Below, one piece after another: positions 8,635-17,200 of a stretch of DNA of 64,000 nucleotides. This DNA is from SG8-41 sp963699525 (lineage in GTDB: Bacteria; Pseudomonadota; Gammaproteobacteria; Burkholderiales; SG8-41), in NCBI GenBank assembly GCA_963699525.1, contig CAVOUI010000007.1, positions 186,001 to 250,000 of the forward strand. Reading direction: 5' to 3'. The notes under the pieces were generated by a model. That model made no database searches, had not been told where the DNA came from, and saw nothing but the letters and a program-made list of their open reading frames with translations. The position numbers were made by a program, and so were the translations under genes. The stretch's first letter is position 1, and every line of letters begins with the position of its first letter.

Positions 8635-8981
8635 AGCTCGATCGGCTTGCCGTGCGGTGTCGCCCGCGCAGCAGCGTCCCACTCCTCCACGCGCTGTGCC
8701 AACTCGGGCCCGGCAATGACGTTCTTGCGCGCGACCAGCGCTTCGAGCGCGGCGAGCCAGTGCTCGTAGTAGCGGCTGCCGTCGTCCGGCTCGCCGCGCG
8801 CGGCGGCCGCGGCGAGCTCAGCCGCCAGGGCCGCGGCCCACTCGCGCCACGTGAAGACGCCGCGCGCGTGCAGCGAAAGTGTCATCGCGAAGGCCTGCGC
8901 CTCCCACGGCGCCTTGAAGACCGGACCCGCGTCATCGTGCGGCAGCGCGGGAAGGGCGTCGAGATCCGTTTCAGGCCGCAT
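8622..8981 (-). CDS. nitrile hydratase accessory protein
   Basis: A 119-residue protein matching the small accessory proteins encoded after nitrile hydratase beta, which help insert the metal and share the fold of the beta subunit N-terminus. It contains PVFKAPWEAQAFAM and GVFTWREWAAAL near the start and YYEHWLAALEALV in the middle, paralleling the beta subunit's own EPVFHAEWESRVFA and YYERWLFGLRTLL. Its ATG lies inside the last 11 bases of the beta gene, so the two are translationally coupled. It is the last gene of the long minus-strand run. Confidence 0.88.
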   Translation of the reverse strand: MRPETDLDALPALPHDDAGPVFKAPWEAQAFAMTLSLHARGVFTWREWAAALAAELAAAAARGEPDDGSRYYEHWLAALEALVARKNVIAGPELAQRVEEWDAAARATPHGKPIELQRR

Positions 8982-9627
8982 CAAGATAGTCGTCCCAGAG
9001 GTTGAGGTACACGCCGTCACGCGGTGAGGCCGAAGGGCCCCACAGCTCGCGCGCGGCAAACCGCACGATGTAGAGGTGCTGCGGCTTCTTGTCGCGGCTC
9101 ATCGCGTGCGTGTCGGGGAAGACGAACACGCCGAGATCGCGGTCGATCGTGCCGTGCCGCGCCCGCGCGTAGCGCGGCAGCCGCGTGTGGCCGACGGGAT
9201 GGATGTTGCGCGTGAGGACGCGGTCGCCGGGCTTGAATTTTGGCGGAACGTCGGCGTCAACACGGGCGCGCACACGGTGGCGCAGGTAGTTCGCCACGTC
9301 CTCGGTGCGGAGCGTGCGCACACCGTCCACCTTTGAATCAGCGCGTCCGGTTTCCAGCTCCCTTGCGCCTACCAGCCCTTCCTCGACCAGCAGCGTGCGC
9401 AGGCCGAAGAGCCAGCGCTCGTAGTAAGTCGCGGCGAGGTACTGGGCGGGCGGCATCCGCTCGCGCGAGTGGCGGCCCATGTCGATGTTCCACTTGCGGA
9501 GAAACGCGGTGGCAACCATCAGCGCGAACACGCGCGATTCCCACTCCGCGTGGAAGACGGGCTCGTTCTTCTCGATCTCGACCGGGCCCATGCCGTGCAT
9601 GCCGCCCATGTCGTGCACGCCGTTCAT
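8971..9627 (-). CDS. nthB: nitrile hydratase subunit beta
   Basis: A 218-residue beta subunit of nitrile hydratase, which with the alpha subunit hydrates nitriles to amides in the cytoplasm. It starts MNGVHDMGGMHGMGPV, the classical opening of the family, and continues with FHAEWE, the RMPPAQYLAATYYERW block and the C-terminal SH3-like barrel containing GDRVLTRNIHPVGHTR and LWDDYLD. Length matches the family. The ATG at 9627 overlaps the alpha stop by 4 bases (ATGA), giving the fixed alpha-beta-accessory order. Confidence 0.96.
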   Translation of the reverse strand: MNGVHDMGGMHGMGPVEIEKNEPVFHAEWESRVFALMVATAFLRKWNIDMGRHSRERMPPAQYLAATYYERWLFGLRTLLVEEGLVGARELETGRADSKVDGVRTLRTEDVANYLRHRVRARVDADVPPKFKPGDRVLTRNIHPVGHTRLPRYARARHGTIDRDLGVFVFPDTHAMSRDKKPQHLYIVRFAARELWGPSASPRDGVYLNLWDDYLDAA

Positions 9628-10265
9628 CGCCCGCTCCCCGCCGGCACCGTCACCGGCGCAACGCCAATCATCGAATCGCGCGTGACGATCGCCGCGAGCT
9701 CGTCCTCGCTCCAGCCCTTGGTCCCCGCCGGGCGCTCCGGCAGCACCAGGTAGCGCAGCTCCGCCGTCGAATCCCACACCCGGACCTCGACGTCGTCCGG
9801 AACCGCGCTGCCCAGCTCCTTCAGCACGCCGCGCGGATCGATGACCGCGCGCGAGCGGTAAGGCGCGGACTTGTACCACACGGGCGGAAGCCCGAGCACG
9901 GACCACGGATAGCAGGAACAGAGCGTGCAGACCACCATGTTCCGGACCTTGGGCGTGTTCTCGAGCACGACGATGTCCTCGCCGCGGCCGACGTAGCCCA
10001 ACTCGGCAATGGCGGCGCCGCCGTCCGCAAGCAGGCGCTTCTTGTATTCTGGATCGACCCAGGCGCGCGCGACGATGCGGGCACCGTTGCGCGGTCCCAC
10101 CTTCGTTTCGTAGGTGTCGATCAGCTCGTCGAGCGCCTTCGGGTCCACGAGGCCCTTTTCGACGAGCAGGGATTCCAGGGCCTTCACGCGCAGCGCCGGA
10201 CCGGAGAGCGGGCGCTCGTGCTCGGCGGCGTGCCCGTCGTCGTGGTGATGATCGTGACCGCTCAT
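9624..10265 (-). CDS. nthA: nitrile hydratase subunit alpha, cobalt type
   Basis: A 213-residue catalytic subunit. The metal-binding loop reads VCTLCSCYPW with Cys113, Cys116 and Cys118. The Thr at position 114, where iron enzymes have Ser, points to a low-spin cobalt centre. The first 16 residues are rich in His and Asp (HDHHHDDGHAAEH), a possible metal-loading tail. It lies 16 bases after a cupin gene. No amidase, the usual partner that turns the amide into an acid, lies in the visible operon. The call is secure; the natural nitrile is unknown. Confidence 0.97.
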   Translation of the reverse strand: MSGHDHHHDDGHAAEHERPLSGPALRVKALESLLVEKGLVDPKALDELIDTYETKVGPRNGARIVARAWVDPEYKKRLLADGGAAIAELGYVGRGEDIVVLENTPKVRNMVVCTLCSCYPWSVLGLPPVWYKSAPYRSRAVIDPRGVLKELGSAVPDDVEVRVWDSTAELRYLVLPERPAGTKGWSEDELAAIVTRDSMIGVAPVTVPAGSGR

Positions 10266-10281
10266 GTTCTCGTTCTTCCGC

Positions 10282-10617
10282 TCAGACGAGCGGGACGAAG
10301 TCGTACTCCCCTATTCCCTGCAGCACGAGGAACGTGGCCGAAGTGTTCCCGCCGTTCGTGACCAGGTGCGGGCGGCGCGGCTTCACCGAGTAGGTGTCGC
10401 CGGGGCCGAGGCGCACTTCCTCCTTGGGCTCGCGCAGGAACAGCCGGATATTGCCGTTGAGCACGTAAAACGTGTCCTGGACGCTGTTGTGATAGTGCCA
10501 GGGCACCTTCTGGGTCTTCGAGATCTGGATCTCCTGGATGCGGAAACCGGGGCGCGCCGCGTGCTGATCGCGCCGCTCGACCTCGTAGAGATGCGTCCCG
10601 TCCTTGACGGCTTCCAT
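10282..10617 (-). CDS. small single-domain cupin
   Basis: A 111-residue cupin. Motif 1 (PWHYHNSVQDTFYVLNG) keeps two histidines and motif 2 (PGDTYSVKPRRPHLVTN) keeps the third, so metal binding is likely. The fold suits a small isomerase, a dioxygenase-like enzyme or a binding protein; the reaction is not predictable. The ATG at 10617 is preferred to a TTG 15 bases upstream because AAGGAG lies five bases before it. It is inside the long minus-strand run, 11 bases after the Gfo/Idh gene and 16 before nitrile hydratase alpha. Confidence 0.88.
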   Translation of the reverse strand: MEAVKDGTHLYEVERRDQHAARPGFRIQEIQISKTQKVPWHYHNSVQDTFYVLNGNIRLFLREPKEEVRLGPGDTYSVKPRRPHLVTNGGNTSATFLVLQGIGEYDFVPLV

Positions 10618-10628
10618 AAGAATCTCCT

Positions 10629-11627
10629 TCAAGCGACCTTGACCGGCTGACCGGTCTTCGCGGATTTCACGATCGCCTCGAACACCGCCACCCCGTGGAT
10701 GATCTGGTCGTGGGTGACCGGGTACGGCGCCTTCCCCTGTACCGCTGCCGCGAACGCCTCCATCACCGCTTTCACCGGATTGAAGCCCTTATGCTCGATG
10801 ACTTCCGGCTTGGCAGTCGCGTGGGGCCCGCCCTGGGCCACCGGCATGAAGCGGAACGTGTCCAGGCCGGGCCGGGCGGTCTCGGCGATGCCGTTCTTGC
10901 CGAAGACCGCGATGCAGTAGCTTGCCGCGCTTGCCAGCGTGCAGTAGTTCGTGGAGATGATCCCGTTCTTGTGCTTCATCGTGAAGACCGTCGTGTCGTC
11001 CACGAGCGGCGCGGCACGGCGGGTGCTGATGCAGTACACCTCCGATACCTCGCCGCACAGGTCGATGAAACAGTCCACGAGGTGCACCCCGAGCCCGGTC
11101 ATCGCGCCGGCCGGGGTCTCCTCCGGGTTCACGCGCCAGGACTCCTTTGCCAGAGCGAGTCCGCTCGGGGTGGACACTTCGCCGACGCAGAACGAGATGG
11201 GGCCGAGGCTGCCGTCGCGGACGCGCTTGCGAATCTCGCCCACCGACGGATGAAACCGGCGCTGGAAGTCCACAGCCAGCACGACGCCCGCCTTCTTCAC
11301 CGCCTCGACCGCGGACCGTGCGCTCGCCGCGGTGAGCGTGAAGGGCTTTTCCATGCAGATGTGCTTGCCCGCCTGCGCCGCGCGCTTCACGTGCTCCTCG
11401 TGCAGGCTGTGCGGCGTGGTGTAGACGACGGCCTCGATGCTGCGATCGTTGAGGATCGCGTCGAGGCTGTCGCGCAGCTCGATTTTCTTGTCGCGGCAGA
11501 AATCCTCCGCCTTGGCGCGGGTGCGCGTATTGGCGGCGACGAAGCTGATCTGGTCGCTCTTGCCCTGCACGGCCTCGACGATCGTCTTTCCCCACCAGCC
11601 CAGCCCTACGATTGCAGCTCGAATCAT
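10629..11627 (-). CDS. Gfo/Idh/MocA-family NAD(P)-dependent oxidoreductase
   Basis: A 332-residue oxidoreductase. The Rossmann fingerprint GLGWWGK near residue 8 and the family motif MEKPFTLT near residue 95 (the EKP that holds the nicotinamide) are present, and the C-terminal substrate domain includes GVHLVDCFIDLCGE. Family members oxidise sugars, inositols or related hydroxy compounds. The ATG at 11627 overlaps the preceding stop by 4 bases and has AAGGAGA upstream. Its position beside a cupin is common in sugar or polyol catabolism. Substrate not predictable. Confidence 0.92.
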   Translation of the reverse strand: MIRAAIVGLGWWGKTIVEAVQGKSDQISFVAANTRTRAKAEDFCRDKKIELRDSLDAILNDRSIEAVVYTTPHSLHEEHVKRAAQAGKHICMEKPFTLTAASARSAVEAVKKAGVVLAVDFQRRFHPSVGEIRKRVRDGSLGPISFCVGEVSTPSGLALAKESWRVNPEETPAGAMTGLGVHLVDCFIDLCGEVSEVYCISTRRAAPLVDDTTVFTMKHKNGIISTNYCTLASAASYCIAVFGKNGIAETARPGLDTFRFMPVAQGGPHATAKPEVIEHKGFNPVKAVMEAFAAAVQGKAPYPVTHDQIIHGVAVFEAIVKSAKTGQPVKVA

Positions 11628-12181
11628 GGTTTCTCCTTGTCAATTGTGTCGCCGTCTGCCGGCGCGGGAACCTCGAAGGCATTGGCGATCCCCGACACGA
11701 GCCCGAAGTACCCGATCGTCGCGGTCAGCTCGACCAGCCATTGCGCGCCGTAGCGGTTCCTGAGCGCGTCGAAGGCGGCCTGTTCGACGCGGTTGCTGCG
11801 CAGGAGCTGCCGCACGTAGGTCACGATCTCCCGTTCCTGCGCAGGAAGCTTCGCCGCGTCGCCCTTCGCCCGGAGGAGGTCGATCACCTCCTCGCGCACG
11901 CCGTTCTTGCGGGCCATGCCGACCTGGGCCGCCCACACGTAAGCGGATTCGCGCTCGCGCACTGCGGCCAGTATGCCGACGGAGCGCAGCTTCCCTTCGA
12001 TAATGCTCTCATTCCAGAAGAACGGGGTCAGCGGCACCAATCGGGCTGCCAGCTTCGGGCTGTGGAGGAGCATCGTCCACGGCCCGCGAATATTGCCGTA
12101 CACCTTCAGCACCGCGTCGGCGGCGGGCTGGTGCTCCGCGGGAAGGTCGTCCTTCGATGTGATCGGTTGGATGCGCGGCAC
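11624..12181 (-). CDS. carboxymuconolactone decarboxylase / AhpD-like protein
   Basis: A 185-residue, mostly helical protein of the carboxymuconolactone decarboxylase superfamily. The core block RSVGILAAVRERESAYVWAAQ matches the family helix that bears the active site. However, the CxxC pair of AhpD peroxidase partners is absent (SAYVW occupies that place), so it more likely acts as a decarboxylase or lactone-processing enzyme. The start is GTG at 12181, 15 bases after the preceding Bug stop. It is coupled to the oxidoreductase downstream by a 4-base overlap. Confidence 0.85.
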   Translation of the reverse strand: MPRIQPITSKDDLPAEHQPAADAVLKVYGNIRGPWTMLLHSPKLAARLVPLTPFFWNESIIEGKLRSVGILAAVRERESAYVWAAQVGMARKNGVREEVIDLLRAKGDAAKLPAQEREIVTYVRQLLRSNRVEQAAFDALRNRYGAQWLVELTATIGYFGLVSGIANAFEVPAPADGDTIDKEKP

Positions 12182-12196
12182 GCTGAAACCCCGCAG

Positions 12197-13167
12197 CTAC
12201 TCGGGCTTGATCTTCGCCTGCTGCACCACCTTCGTCCACTGCTGGATTTCGCTCTTGACCAGGTTGTCCAGCGCCTCCGGCGCGCCGCCGACGAGGCTAA
12301 TGCCCGACTTGGTCGCAGCCTCGCGGTTCTCCGGGAGCGCGGGGATCTTGTTGGCCTCGCCGTTGAACTTTGCGATCACGGCTGGCGGCGTCTTCGCGGG
12401 CACCATGACGCCCGTCCAGGCCTCCACGATCAGGTCGGGATAGCCCGATTCGACGATCGTCGGCACGTCCGGAAGCACCTGCGTGCGCTTCGGGCTCAGC
12501 ACGGCGAGCATGCGCAGCCGGCCGTTCTGCACCAGCGGCGCGGCGGTCTGGAACACCATCAGGCTCGCGCCCACGTGACCGGCGACGAGGTCGTTCGTGA
12601 CACCGGCGTACCCTTGTAGGGGACGTGGACCATTTTGGTGTCGGTCTCGTGCTGGAACCGTTCCATCGTCAGGTGGAACACGCTGCCCACGCCCGATGTG
12701 GCGTAGTTGAGGTCGCCCGGCCGCTTCTTCACCAGCGCAACGAACTCCTTCATGGTCTTGGCCGGAAAGTAGGGATTGACGACCAGGCTCAACGGGCTCG
12801 TCCCCAGCAGGATCACCGGCGCGAAGCTCCGGTTGGGGTCGTAGGGCAGCTTCGTGTTCATCGCCGCGAGCGTTCCGAACGCGGTCGAGGTGAAGAGATA
12901 CGTATAGCCATCGGGCGCGGCCCTCGCCACGGAATCGATGCCGATGATGCCGGCGGCGCCCGGCCGGTTTTCCACGACGACCGAAGCGCCCCAGCGCTGC
13001 GCGATGTGCGTTTGCAGGATGCGCGACAGCGTGTCGGCAGCCGTGCCGGGCGTAAACGGCACGACGAACAGGATCGGCTTTGCGGGGTACTCCTGTGCGT
13101 GGGGCAGCATCGGCAGCGCGGCAGCAAGCAGAAGCGCCGCACCGGCGGCAAGTTGACGCAGCTTCAT
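12197..13167 (-). CDS. Bug/TctC-family solute receptor, one apparent frameshift
   Basis: The reading frame is broken once. From ATG 13167 it reads a signal peptide (LAAGAALLLAAALPMLPHAQ), the block VPFTPGTAADT, APDGYT and VPYKG. It then continues in another frame from YAGVTNDLVAGHVG through LPDVPTIVESGYP to VVQQAKIKPE. The break is at CCC 12611-12613, where one base seems missing (AAG-GGx-TAC). Restored, the protein has 323 residues with no other damage, which favours a base error over decay. It lies between the Rieske oxygenase and the carboxymuconolactone-type gene. Confidence 0.88.
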
Positions 13168-13218
13168 GTTGACCTCCCTTCTTCGATTCGTGGCTCGCGA
13201 CCGGGCCCGGCGCGAGGC

Positions 13219-14500
13219 TCAAACGGCAATATGCGGCTCACCCTTGCGGTATTTCACCGCGTCCAGCGCGTGCTTCTTGAAATCGGCGTTGACCGGCAGG
13301 ACGAACGATGCCGACCGGATGAGCTGGTCCTGCGGCTCGAGGCCCGGCGCACGCCCCCCGCTCTGTACTTCTTTCGCGGCCTTGATCAGCCGCGCGCGCG
13401 CCATGATGATCGCGTTGTCGGTTGAGACGAGGTTCTCCACTGTCCGGTCCGCGATGATCCCGATGCTCTCCTGCACCGACGCATCCTGCATCGCGAGCCC
13501 CTTCACGCCGTTGTAGTGCCGGCCACTCTTCTGCTTGGCGCGGTCGATGAGGTAGTCGTTCTCGCGGTTCGCCACGGGGCGAAAGGTGCCGGGTATCAAC
13601 GTGGCGTGAACGCCGTGGCCGTCCTTCATCAGCTCGACGTCCTTCTCGGGTATGGGAGCGGTGGGATGAAACGTCATCGTCCATGCCACGCAGCTTTCGT
13701 CGTCCATGGGCACCCACGCGTGGCCGTTCAGCGCGTTGTTCGCGTACGGCGGGATCAGCGTGTACCAGGGCATCGTGAACTGCGTGATTCGCCAGTAATA
13801 CTTGCCGGGCTCCGCGTCGCGCCGCGCTCCGATGATCATTCCGCCCGAGGATTCGAGGATCTCGAAGGTGGTCTTCGTGGACTTCACCATGCGCGACCCG
13901 CCCGTATTCTTGTGGAACGGGTCGGTGGCCATGTCGCCGCGGTGCAGGAACGAGACGTGGCTCGAGTCGATCCCGCCTTCGAGCGCCTGCAGGTAGTTGC
14001 TCTCCTGCCAGCGCTTTGTGATGACGCGGTGGGATGGCGGCAGGCTCACCCACTCGAAGCTCGGCAGCGGCGGCTTTTCCGCCGGCGGCCCCATATAGGC
14101 CCAGATGACCCCACCCAGCTCGGCGCAGGGATAGGACTTCAGCTTGATGCGGCTGCACATGCCGCTCTCTTCCGCTTCGGAGGGCAGGTCCACGCACTGG
14201 CCGCTGACGTCGTACTTCCAGCCGTGGTAGGCACAGCGCAGCCCGCTTTCCTCGTTGCGGCCGAACCAGAGCGAGACGCCGCGGTGGGCGCAGAATTCGT
14301 CGATCAGGCCGAGGCGCCCCTCGCGTGTCCCGGAACGCGATCAGCTTCTCCCCCAGCAGCTTCACGCGCACGGGCGGGCAGTCCCGCTCGGGAAGCTCCC
14401 AGTCGTGCAGCGCCGGTATCCAGTAGCGCCGGAACAGCTCGCCCATCGGCGTGCCGGGCCCGGTGCGGGTCAGGAAAACGTTCATTTCTTCGCTGATCAT
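13219..14500 (-). CDS. Rieske [2Fe-2S] aromatic oxygenase alpha subunit, phthalate 4,5-dioxygenase-like; one apparent frameshift
   Basis: Restored length is 426 residues. The N-terminus (TRTGPGTPMGELFRRYW) is typical of the phthalate 4,5-dioxygenase / LigX group, oxygenases that hydroxylate or O-demethylate aromatic acids. The Rieske ligands are CAHRG and CAYHGW about 20 residues apart. They become visible only when one base is removed from the CCCC run at 14317-14320; read as given, the frame leaves the Rieske domain. The catalytic domain holds GGIDSSHVSFLHRGD with the expected iron-binding histidines. It needs a separate reductase, and none is adjacent. It starts 14 bases after the MmgE/PrpD stop. 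Confidence 0.9.
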
Positions 14501-14514
14501 GGCCGTTCACCTTC

Positions 14515-16002
14515 CTATCGCTCGCGCACCCGCGCGCTGTCGATATCCACTTTGCTGAATGCGAGGAGCCGGGTCAACTCGCGCGTGGACCGGACCTTGT
14601 CCAAAGACCACAGCAGCGACGTCAGTTTCGCCGCGCGCTGCGCGCCCGCCACCGGCTCGACGCACTCGCGCATCTTCGCATCGAGATCGGCATCCGTAAA
14701 CGGATTCTTGTGGTGCCCCGGGAACGGCCGCGCGTCGCCGTGCACGACCGTGCCGTCGTCGAGCTCGATCTCGATGCGCGAGAGATACCCCATCTCCACG
14801 CGCTTGTGCTTGCCCATCGCGTGCGAGCCCAGCTCCAGCGCCGGCGTACAGGTGACCTTCTGGATGAATGCCTGCCGCTTCGGGTCGAGGACCGCCTTGG
14901 GGCTGAAGCTTCCCACTGTGATGGCACCGTCCTGCACCGCCGCGGCGACGATGTACGGCAGCGAATGATCGGCGGTCTCGCGCGAGATGGGATGCCACGG
15001 GTCCTGGCGGATCTTCACGAGGTGGTCGTAGGCGCCCTCCTCCGCGAACACCCGGATCTGCCGGATCCGGGACAGGTCCTTCACCCGGGACCGGGCCTGC
15101 AGCGCGGCCTGTATCGCGCTTTGCGCCACGGACCCGACCGGCCAGCGCTTCATGAACGCCTCGTTCACGCGGGTGAGCGGCCGGCGCGGATCGAGCCGCT
15201 CGCGCAGGACCGGGACGGGGTCGTCCTTCATGTTCATCTTCTGTATGAATCCGCACTTCCCGACGAAGGGCCGCACCGCCGCCTCGGCGCCCACCTGCGC
15301 GAGCAGGCAAGCCTGGAGCGAATTGCGGACGGCGTCCGCCCCGTTGAAGCGCTTCCACATGGAAAGGTCGCCGCGCCGGTTGAGCTCCCCCGACTCGATC
15401 TCGTCGCTCGCGAAATGCGGAACCACGGTCATGCCCATCGCTTCGCGGGTCTGGTCGGCGTCGAGCTTCAGCAGCCGCGCGATGGCCGCGGTCGCGCCGA
15501 GCTGCATGAGATTCGTGTAGTCCCAGCCGCCCGGGGCCGTTGAGAACGCGTCGAACGCGGCGCCGACCATCTCGTATCCGACCGCGAGCGCGGACAGGAG
15601 ACTCTTTCCCGGCGCGTCGGTCCACTCGGCGGCCGCAATCACGCCGGAAACCATGTCGCTCGTGTGGCCGCTGTTGCGTAGCCCCACGAAGAAGTCGTTG
15701 TAGTCATGGCATCGCAGCAGGACGCCGTTCGTCAATGCAGCGAGCTCGGGCAACGCCTTCTTTTGCGTGCCCCAGATCACGCATCCGGCGCTGCTGTACG
15801 GAAAGCGATAGGCGTGCTTGCGTGCGTTCTGGGCGGCGGGATGCCGCAGCGCGGCGACCGCGACCGCGATCGAATCGATCAGGGCGGCCTTCGCGGCACG
15901 CTCGGCGCGTGCGTCGAGCTTGCCGGAGACCGACACCACGTAATGTGCGATCAGCTCGCCGACCTCGTCGCGATACTTCAGATTGCTCGGGCTGGCTGTC
16001 AC
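14515..16002 (-). CDS. MmgE/PrpD-family protein
   Basis: A 495-residue protein of the MmgE/PrpD fold, which includes 2-methylcitrate dehydratase, cis-aconitate decarboxylase and iminodisuccinate epimerase. The family region AALTNGVLLRCHDYNDFFVG near residues 90-110 and the glycine-rich segment around GHTSDMVSGVIAAAEW are clear. Many members in Bug-rich operons act on unknown carboxylates. The GTG start at 16002 has AGGAGA eight bases upstream. Placed between a beta-propeller lipoprotein and a Rieske oxygenase in the 13-gene run. Confidence 0.9.
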   Translation of the reverse strand: MTASPSNLKYRDEVGELIAHYVVSVSGKLDARAERAAKAALIDSIAVAVAALRHPAAQNARKHAYRFPYSSAGCVIWGTQKKALPELAALTNGVLLRCHDYNDFFVGLRNSGHTSDMVSGVIAAAEWTDAPGKSLLSALAVGYEMVGAAFDAFSTAPGGWDYTNLMQLGATAAIARLLKLDADQTREAMGMTVVPHFASDEIESGELNRRGDLSMWKRFNGADAVRNSLQACLLAQVGAEAAVRPFVGKCGFIQKMNMKDDPVPVLRERLDPRRPLTRVNEAFMKRWPVGSVAQSAIQAALQARSRVKDLSRIRQIRVFAEEGAYDHLVKIRQDPWHPISRETADHSLPYIVAAAVQDGAITVGSFSPKAVLDPKRQAFIQKVTCTPALELGSHAMGKHKRVEMGYLSRIEIELDDGTVVHGDARPFPGHHKNPFTDADLDAKMRECVEPVAGAQRAAKLTSLLWSLDKVRSTRELTRLLAFSKVDIDSARVRER

Positions 16003-16021
16003 GCCGTTCTTCTCCTGATTC

Positions 16022-17146
16022 CTACTTCGCCGCCGGCTTCAGCCCCTTGAACGCGAGCTTCTGCAGGCCGCGAGTGGTGGCGGCGACATAGATGTTGCCT
16101 TTCGAATCAGTCGCGATCTGGTGTCCTCCCCCCAGGAAACCGGGGCCTCCGATCAGGTCCACGATCTCGAGCGTCCAGCGGTCGAGCACCACGATATCCA
16201 CGCCTCCGCCGACGTACAAAAACTGCTGCTCTGCGTCGGCGGACAACGCGAGGTTGCGGGCAAACGGCGCGTTATGCCGCACCCGCTGCGCCACGAACTT
16301 GCCGTCGCGGGTGAACATCTGCACCCGCCGGTTCTCCCGGTCGGCCACGTACACCGTGCCGTCGTACGACACGCGGATCGCATGCACGATGCTGTACTGG
16401 TCGGGGCCGGGGCCGTCGGGGACGGCCTTCAGGCTCGGCGGCGGGCACGCGTAGTTGTCCAGCGGCTGGCCGCCAAATGCGCCCCACATCCGCTTGAACT
16501 TGCCGGTATCCGCGTCAAACACGACGACGCGGTGGTTGCCGTAGCCATCGGCGACGAAAACCTCGTTCGTCCCCGGGTGTACCCATGCATCCGCCGGCTG
16601 CCGCAGGTTGAACGTATCGCCGTTGCCCTGGCTCCGGCCGCTGCGGCCGATCTGCATCACGAACTTGCCCTCCGGCGTGAACTTAAGCAGCTGATCGTCC
16701 GCGACCGCCTTGAGCCCGGGCAGGTTGCGCGCCGGGCAGTTGTTGCCGCCGACCCACACGTAGCCCTTGTAGTCCACGTGTATGCCGTGCTCGCGCTCCG
16801 GCCATTCGAACCCGCTGCCCGGCCCGCCCCACGACCTGAGGAAATTTCCCGCCGCGTCGAACACCAGAATCGCCGGCGCGGCCTGCGCGGACTCCCCTGG
16901 CTTCAGCGTGCGCGGGCGGCTCAAGACCCACACGTTGTCCTGCGCGTCGATGCCGATGCTCGAAGCGTCGCCGAGCTTCCACTGCGGTGGCATCTTCGGC
17001 CAGGACGGATCCACCTCGAATACCGGGACGACTTGCGCCCGCTTGGCGGCGCCGGGCGCGGTCGTCGCCCCGGACTGCTGCCCCGCGCAACCCGTTGTGA
17101 TGACAGCCACCACCAGGACCGTACTGACCAGGTATTCGAGCCTCAC
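16022..17146 (-). CDS. NHL-repeat beta-propeller lipoprotein
   Basis: A protein of about 374 residues made of NHL/beta-propeller repeats, similar in outline to peptidyl-alpha-hydroxyglycine lyase-like proteins. The repeats contain blocks such as GIDAQDNVWVLSRP, VDYKGYVWVGGNN and VFVADGYGNHRVVVFD. The N-terminus has a lipobox (VITTGC), so it should be anchored in the outer or inner membrane facing the periplasm. The GTG start at 17146 is preferred to an ATG 39 bases upstream because GGGGGGAGG stands before it. Function is unproven; in Bug operons such proteins may be periplasmic lyases or binding scaffolds. Confidence 0.82.
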   Translation of the reverse strand: MRLEYLVSTVLVVAVITTGCAGQQSGATTAPGAAKRAQVVPVFEVDPSWPKMPPQWKLGDASSIGIDAQDNVWVLSRPRTLKPGESAQAAPAILVFDAAGNFLRSWGGPGSGFEWPEREHGIHVDYKGYVWVGGNNCPARNLPGLKAVADDQLLKFTPEGKFVMQIGRSGRSQGNGDTFNLRQPADAWVHPGTNEVFVADGYGNHRVVVFDADTGKFKRMWGAFGGQPLDNYACPPPSLKAVPDGPGPDQYSIVHAIRVSYDGTVYVADRENRRVQMFTRDGKFVAQRVRHNAPFARNLALSADAEQQFLYVGGGVDIVVLDRWTLEIVDLIGGPGFLGGGHQIATDSKGNIYVAATTRGLQKLAFKGLKPAAK

Positions 17147-17200
17147 AGTCTGCCTCCCCCCAAGGAAATTGACCGGGTGCCTCATTGAACCGGCTGCGTG

